A stretch of 64,000 nucleotides of DNA, from assembly GCA_910577955.1 (NCBI GenBank), contig CAJTNC010000005.1, positions 62,001-126,000 of the forward strand, in the 5' to 3' direction. How positions within the stretch are numbered: position 1 is the stretch's first letter; each line of letters opens with the position of its first letter. The translations under genes and the position numbers were made by a program. The notes beneath the pieces are model-generated. The model was not told where the DNA came from. It did not search any database and was given only the letters and a program-made list of their open reading frames with translations. Positions 61,417 through 64,000 of this stretch are shown here, in pieces. This DNA is from an uncultured Lachnospiraceae bacterium (GTDB lineage: Bacteria; Bacillota; Clostridia; Lachnospirales; Lachnospiraceae).

Positions 61417-62296
61417 ATCGATACTTTCTTTTGTTTTTCAACTCCTCATACAACACCGTATAATTGTGATATCTCACATCGCTGATTTTTCCCGCTCCTA
61501 AGGCCTCCTTCACACTGCACCCGGGTTCGCTTATATGGACACACCCTCTGAATCTGCAGTCTTCCTCATATTTCTTAAATTCCGGATAAAAATCCCTCAG
61601 TTCCTCTTTCTCCATGTCAAAAAGCTGCAAAGATGAAAACCCCGGTGTGTCCATGATATAACTATCCTGATCAAGCACAAACAGCTCCGAATGGCGGGTA
61701 GTGTGCTTTCCTCTGTCAATCTTTCTGCTGATATCCCCGGTCTCCATCGCCGCCTGAGGGTGCAGGAAGTTGATTAGGGAGGATTTACCCACACCGCTGG
61801 GACCTGCCATCGCCGTTGTCTTACTCCGCAAAAGCGACCGGACTTCCTCTAATCCTTCCTTTTCTCTGACGCTGATAAAGAGCACCTTACAGCCGCAGGC
61901 TTCATAAGCGCTCCGCAAATTGTTCCTCTCCTCCTCTGCGGAAATATCGCTCTTGTTAAAACAGATAATGCAGGGCAAACCCTGCTGCTCCATCATAATC
62001 AGAAAACGATCCAACAAATTAAAATTGGGCTCCGGTTTTGCAATCGCAAACACCACCAGAGCCTGATCGATATTGGCCACCGCCGGCCGGATCAACGTGC
62101 TTTTCCTTGGCAGGATCTCGCAGATACTGCCCGTCTTTTCCGCTTGATCAAGCACTTCTAACTCCGCGCGGTCGCCCACAAGCGGCTTGATATTCTCCCG
62201 TCTGAATATCCCTCTCGCCTTACACTCATAAACCTCGCCGTCAGCGGCATGCACATAATAAAATCCGCCGATCCCCTTAATTATCTTTCCCTGCAT
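61415..62296 (-). CDS. rsgA: Ribosome small-subunit GTPase RsgA
   Basis: Circularly permuted GTPase that checks late 30S assembly. 293 residues: OB fold (about 1-65), then G motifs in permuted order, with CFNKSD (G4) near 110, the P-loop AGPSGVGKS (G1) near 163-171, and DTPGFS (G3) near 216. The C-terminal zinc knuckle has CRFRGCVHISEPGC. Located 33 bases after the PASTA kinase gene, the usual order in Firmicutes. Confidence 0.96.
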   Translation of the reverse strand: MQGKIIKGIGGFYYVHAADGEVYECKARGIFRRENIKPLVGDRAELEVLDQAEKTGSICEILPRKSTLIRPAVANIDQALVVFAIAKPEPNFNLLDRFLIMMEQQGLPCIICFNKSDISAEEERNNLRSAYEACGCKVLFISVREKEGLEEVRSLLRSKTTAMAGPSGVGKSSLINFLHPQAAMETGDISRKIDRGKHTTRHSELFVLDQDSYIMDTPGFSSLQLFDMEKEELRDFYPEFKKYEEDCRFRGCVHISEPGCSVKEALGAGKISDVRYHNYTVLYEELKNKRKYR

Positions 62297-62329
62297 ACGG
62301 CATATCCTGTTTTTGACATTTTAAAACAG

Positions 62330-64000
62330 CTACCTCTCTTCTGTAAATTCTATGATCCGCTCTATCTTCTTAGGCTCTTTTACCTCTTCCGTTGCCGGCG
62401 TATCCCCTTCCGCCGTCCCGGTCTCAACCCGCTTCACGTTTGTGTACTCAAAGGTGATCGTGCCTGTGGGTGACTTGATGCCGCTGTAATTCACCGCCAC
62501 AGGAAAAGAAGTAGTCTGGGTGTCCAACAGTTTGGTGCCGTCCGCCGTCACGATAGTTACTTTCACAGTCGTGCCCTCGCTGTTATATTCAGGATCTTCC
62601 TCTCTGGTAGGCCCGTTGATATTGCCGCTGTAGCTGTATGTCGCCGCCTTTCCTCCCATACTGATCTTGATATCGATGGCCGTTCCCGGATCCACAAAGG
62701 AACCCACTGAGTAACTCTGGTAACAGACCTGCCCCTCCGGAAAGTCCTCGTTGTTGATCTGACCTACCGTCCCCACTGGCAGCCCGGCCTCCACCAGCAT
62801 CGCCACCGCTTCATCTTCTTCTTTCCCCATCAGATCAGGCACCCTGACCTTGGAATCCTCCGCTCCGGAACTGACCACTATCGTAACGGCAGATCCCTTC
62901 GGGGCTTTCGTGCCCTCCGCCGGATTCTGGGAGATCACATAGTTATTTTCCACCGTGGAGGAAGAACTCTCGTTCTTATTGACCACGAAACCGGCTTTCT
63001 CCAACGTATTTTTCGCTTCCTCGTAGGTAATGCCCGTCGCTTTCGGCACGGTCACGCCCTCCGCTCCGGAACTGACCGTCAATGTGATCACTGTTCCCTG
63101 ATCCAACATCGTACCTTCCTTCACATTGGCGCTGATCACCTGATTCTGTGGGTAGGCCGCACTTTCCACATATTTCACTTCCGGTTCCAATCCAAGTTTA
63201 CGCAGCCTTTCCTGAGCCGTATTCACCGCCATACCGGTGACATCTATCATCTCCACCTGCTCGGTCTGTTCTTCCTGCCTGTTCTCTTCATTTTCTTTGT
63301 TTCCGCTTAAACGGAACAGTCCCAAAGCTCTGCCCACAAGCACGATCACAATACAGCCAATGATAACGGCTGCCACGACGGCGAGGATCGTCGTGACCTT
63401 TTCCATGCGGGGGTCGTAATCCTCTTCGTATTCTTCCTCTTCCCCCTCCTCGCTCTCCCCGTGCCTTGTCCGGTTTAAGCGCATGGACTCCTCCAGATCA
63501 TCTTTCTGGGCGGACGCTCTCTTGATCCGCTCCATCTCCCGCTCCGTGATCATACGGGTGGACGCTTTGCGATCCGGTTCCACCATCTTCACAAAATCTT
63601 CATCCGGATATAACAGAGACTGTTTTAAGTCGTCGATCAATTCCGGCATCGACTGATAGCGCCTGTCGGGACTCTTCTGGCAGCACTTGAAAACGATCTG
63701 TTCTACGCTGACGGGAATCTCCGGCACATACTCCCTCGGTGAAGGCAGTTCCTCCTGAATATGCTTGATAGCGATGGCAACCGTAGTCTCCCCGTTAAAA
63801 GGCACCCTGCCGGTCAGCATCTCAAACATCGTGATGCCCAGAGAATAGATGTCGCTCTTTTCATCGCTGTAGCCTCCTCTGGCCTGCTCCGGCGACGTAT
63901 AGTGGACAGATCCCATCACATTTGACGTGATCGTATTGCTGGTGGCGGCCTTCGCGATGCCAAAGTCCGTCACTTTGACTTTCCCCTCTTTGGAGATCAT
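62330..64000 (-). CDS. prkC: PASTA-domain Ser/Thr kinase (PrkC/StkP type), N-terminus outside the window
   Basis: 556 residues visible. The kinase part starts inside the catalytic segment (VKVTDFGIAKA, the DFG motif) and has the activation loop and SPEQARGG. A basic/acidic juxtamembrane region follows, then TM (about 203-226) and three PASTA repeats (about 250-455), with a further ~100-residue beta-rich tail. The ATG at the right edge is an internal methionine. It senses muropeptides or lipid II and regulates cell-wall growth and dormancy; cotranscribed with rsgA. Confidence 0.94.
   Translation of the reverse strand: MISKEGKVKVTDFGIAKAATSNTITSNVMGSVHYTSPEQARGGYSDEKSDIYSLGITMFEMLTGRVPFNGETTVAIAIKHIQEELPSPREYVPEIPVSVEQIVFKCCQKSPDRRYQSMPELIDDLKQSLLYPDEDFVKMVEPDRKASTRMITEREMERIKRASAQKDDLEESMRLNRTRHGESEEGEEEEYEEDYDPRMEKVTTILAVVAAVIIGCIVIVLVGRALGLFRLSGNKENEENRQEEQTEQVEMIDVTGMAVNTAQERLRKLGLEPEVKYVESAAYPQNQVISANVKEGTMLDQGTVITLTVSSGAEGVTVPKATGITYEEAKNTLEKAGFVVNKNESSSSTVENNYVISQNPAEGTKAPKGSAVTIVVSSGAEDSKVRVPDLMGKEEDEAVAMLVEAGLPVGTVGQINNEDFPEGQVCYQSYSVGSFVDPGTAIDIKISMGGKAATYSYSGNINGPTREEDPEYNSEGTTVKVTIVTADGTKLLDTQTTSFPVAVNYSGIKSPTGTITFEYTNVKRVETGTAEGDTPATEEVKEPKKIERIIEFTEER

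Noticed and set aside
1..64000. tRNA, rRNA, CRISPR, prophage or transposase genes
   Set aside because: Looked for on both strands by eye and none found; short RNAs without recognisable structure could still be missed.

Overview
The window looks like the chromosome of an anaerobic, spore-forming-type Firmicute, most likely a gut Lachnospiraceae relative. The clues are a Bacillus/Clostridium-style division cluster with two tandem transpeptidases (one SpoVD-like), a PerR/rubrerythrin oxygen-defence operon, YesM/YesN two-component systems next to sugar ABC importers, a PASTA kinase beside RsgA, and strong AGGAGG ribosome sites. Nearly all genes are on the minus strand. I saw no tRNA, rRNA, CRISPR array, prophage or transposase gene.

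Layout. 1-8.6 kb: mraZ-rsmH-ftsL-pbp-spoVD-mraY-murD (murD cut by the window edge), with a 220-bp fold-back element inserted between mraY and murD. 8.8-10.9 kb: an ECF sigma factor and a large membrane anti-sigma partner. 10.9-25.8 kb: a mannoside locus, GH125 and GH38 alpha-mannosidases, DUF624 protein, YesM/YesN pair, ABC importer and GH2 beta-mannosidase. None of the hydrolases has a signal peptide, so oligomannosides (for example N-glycan fragments) are probably imported and then trimmed in the cytoplasm. 25.9-28.4 kb: PerR, a rubredoxin/glutamate-synthase-like fusion and rubrerythrin, with a good PerR box over a consensus promoter. 28.5-34.9 kb: a secreted Cys/His-rich peptide, a MATE pump, an FGGY kinase, and a two-gene operon of a cytoplasmic ParB-like/BMP fusion plus a metallophosphoesterase. 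34.9-50.7 kb: a 16-kb collinear sugar locus with a second importer and YesM/YesN pair, two GH30 enzymes, and an oxidative-looking set (MDR dehydrogenase, SMP-30 lactonase, FGGY kinase, GH105-like, ThuA-like, Fe-alcohol dehydrogenase, DeoC-type aldolase). 50.9-64 kb: a discoidin-like cytosolic protein, Lgt, a MutS2-like ATPase behind an attenuator, YchF, Fic, a methyltransferase, an orphan GHKL kinase, PucR, a 52-aa protein, RsgA and a PASTA Ser/Thr kinase (cut by the window edge).

Best candidates for something undescribed: (1) the Smr-less MutS2-like ATPase, preceded by its own promoter, a 12-codon leader peptide and two tandem intrinsic terminators. That layout is typical of antibiotic-inducible ribosome-protection and resistance genes, and suggests a translation-sensing circuit controlling a ribosome-acting MutS2 relative. 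(2) The ParB-like/BMP fusion with its phosphoesterase. (3) The 16-kb sugar locus, whose enzyme set matches no textbook pathway I can name. Assignments rest on reading motifs and architecture by eye; no database search was run.
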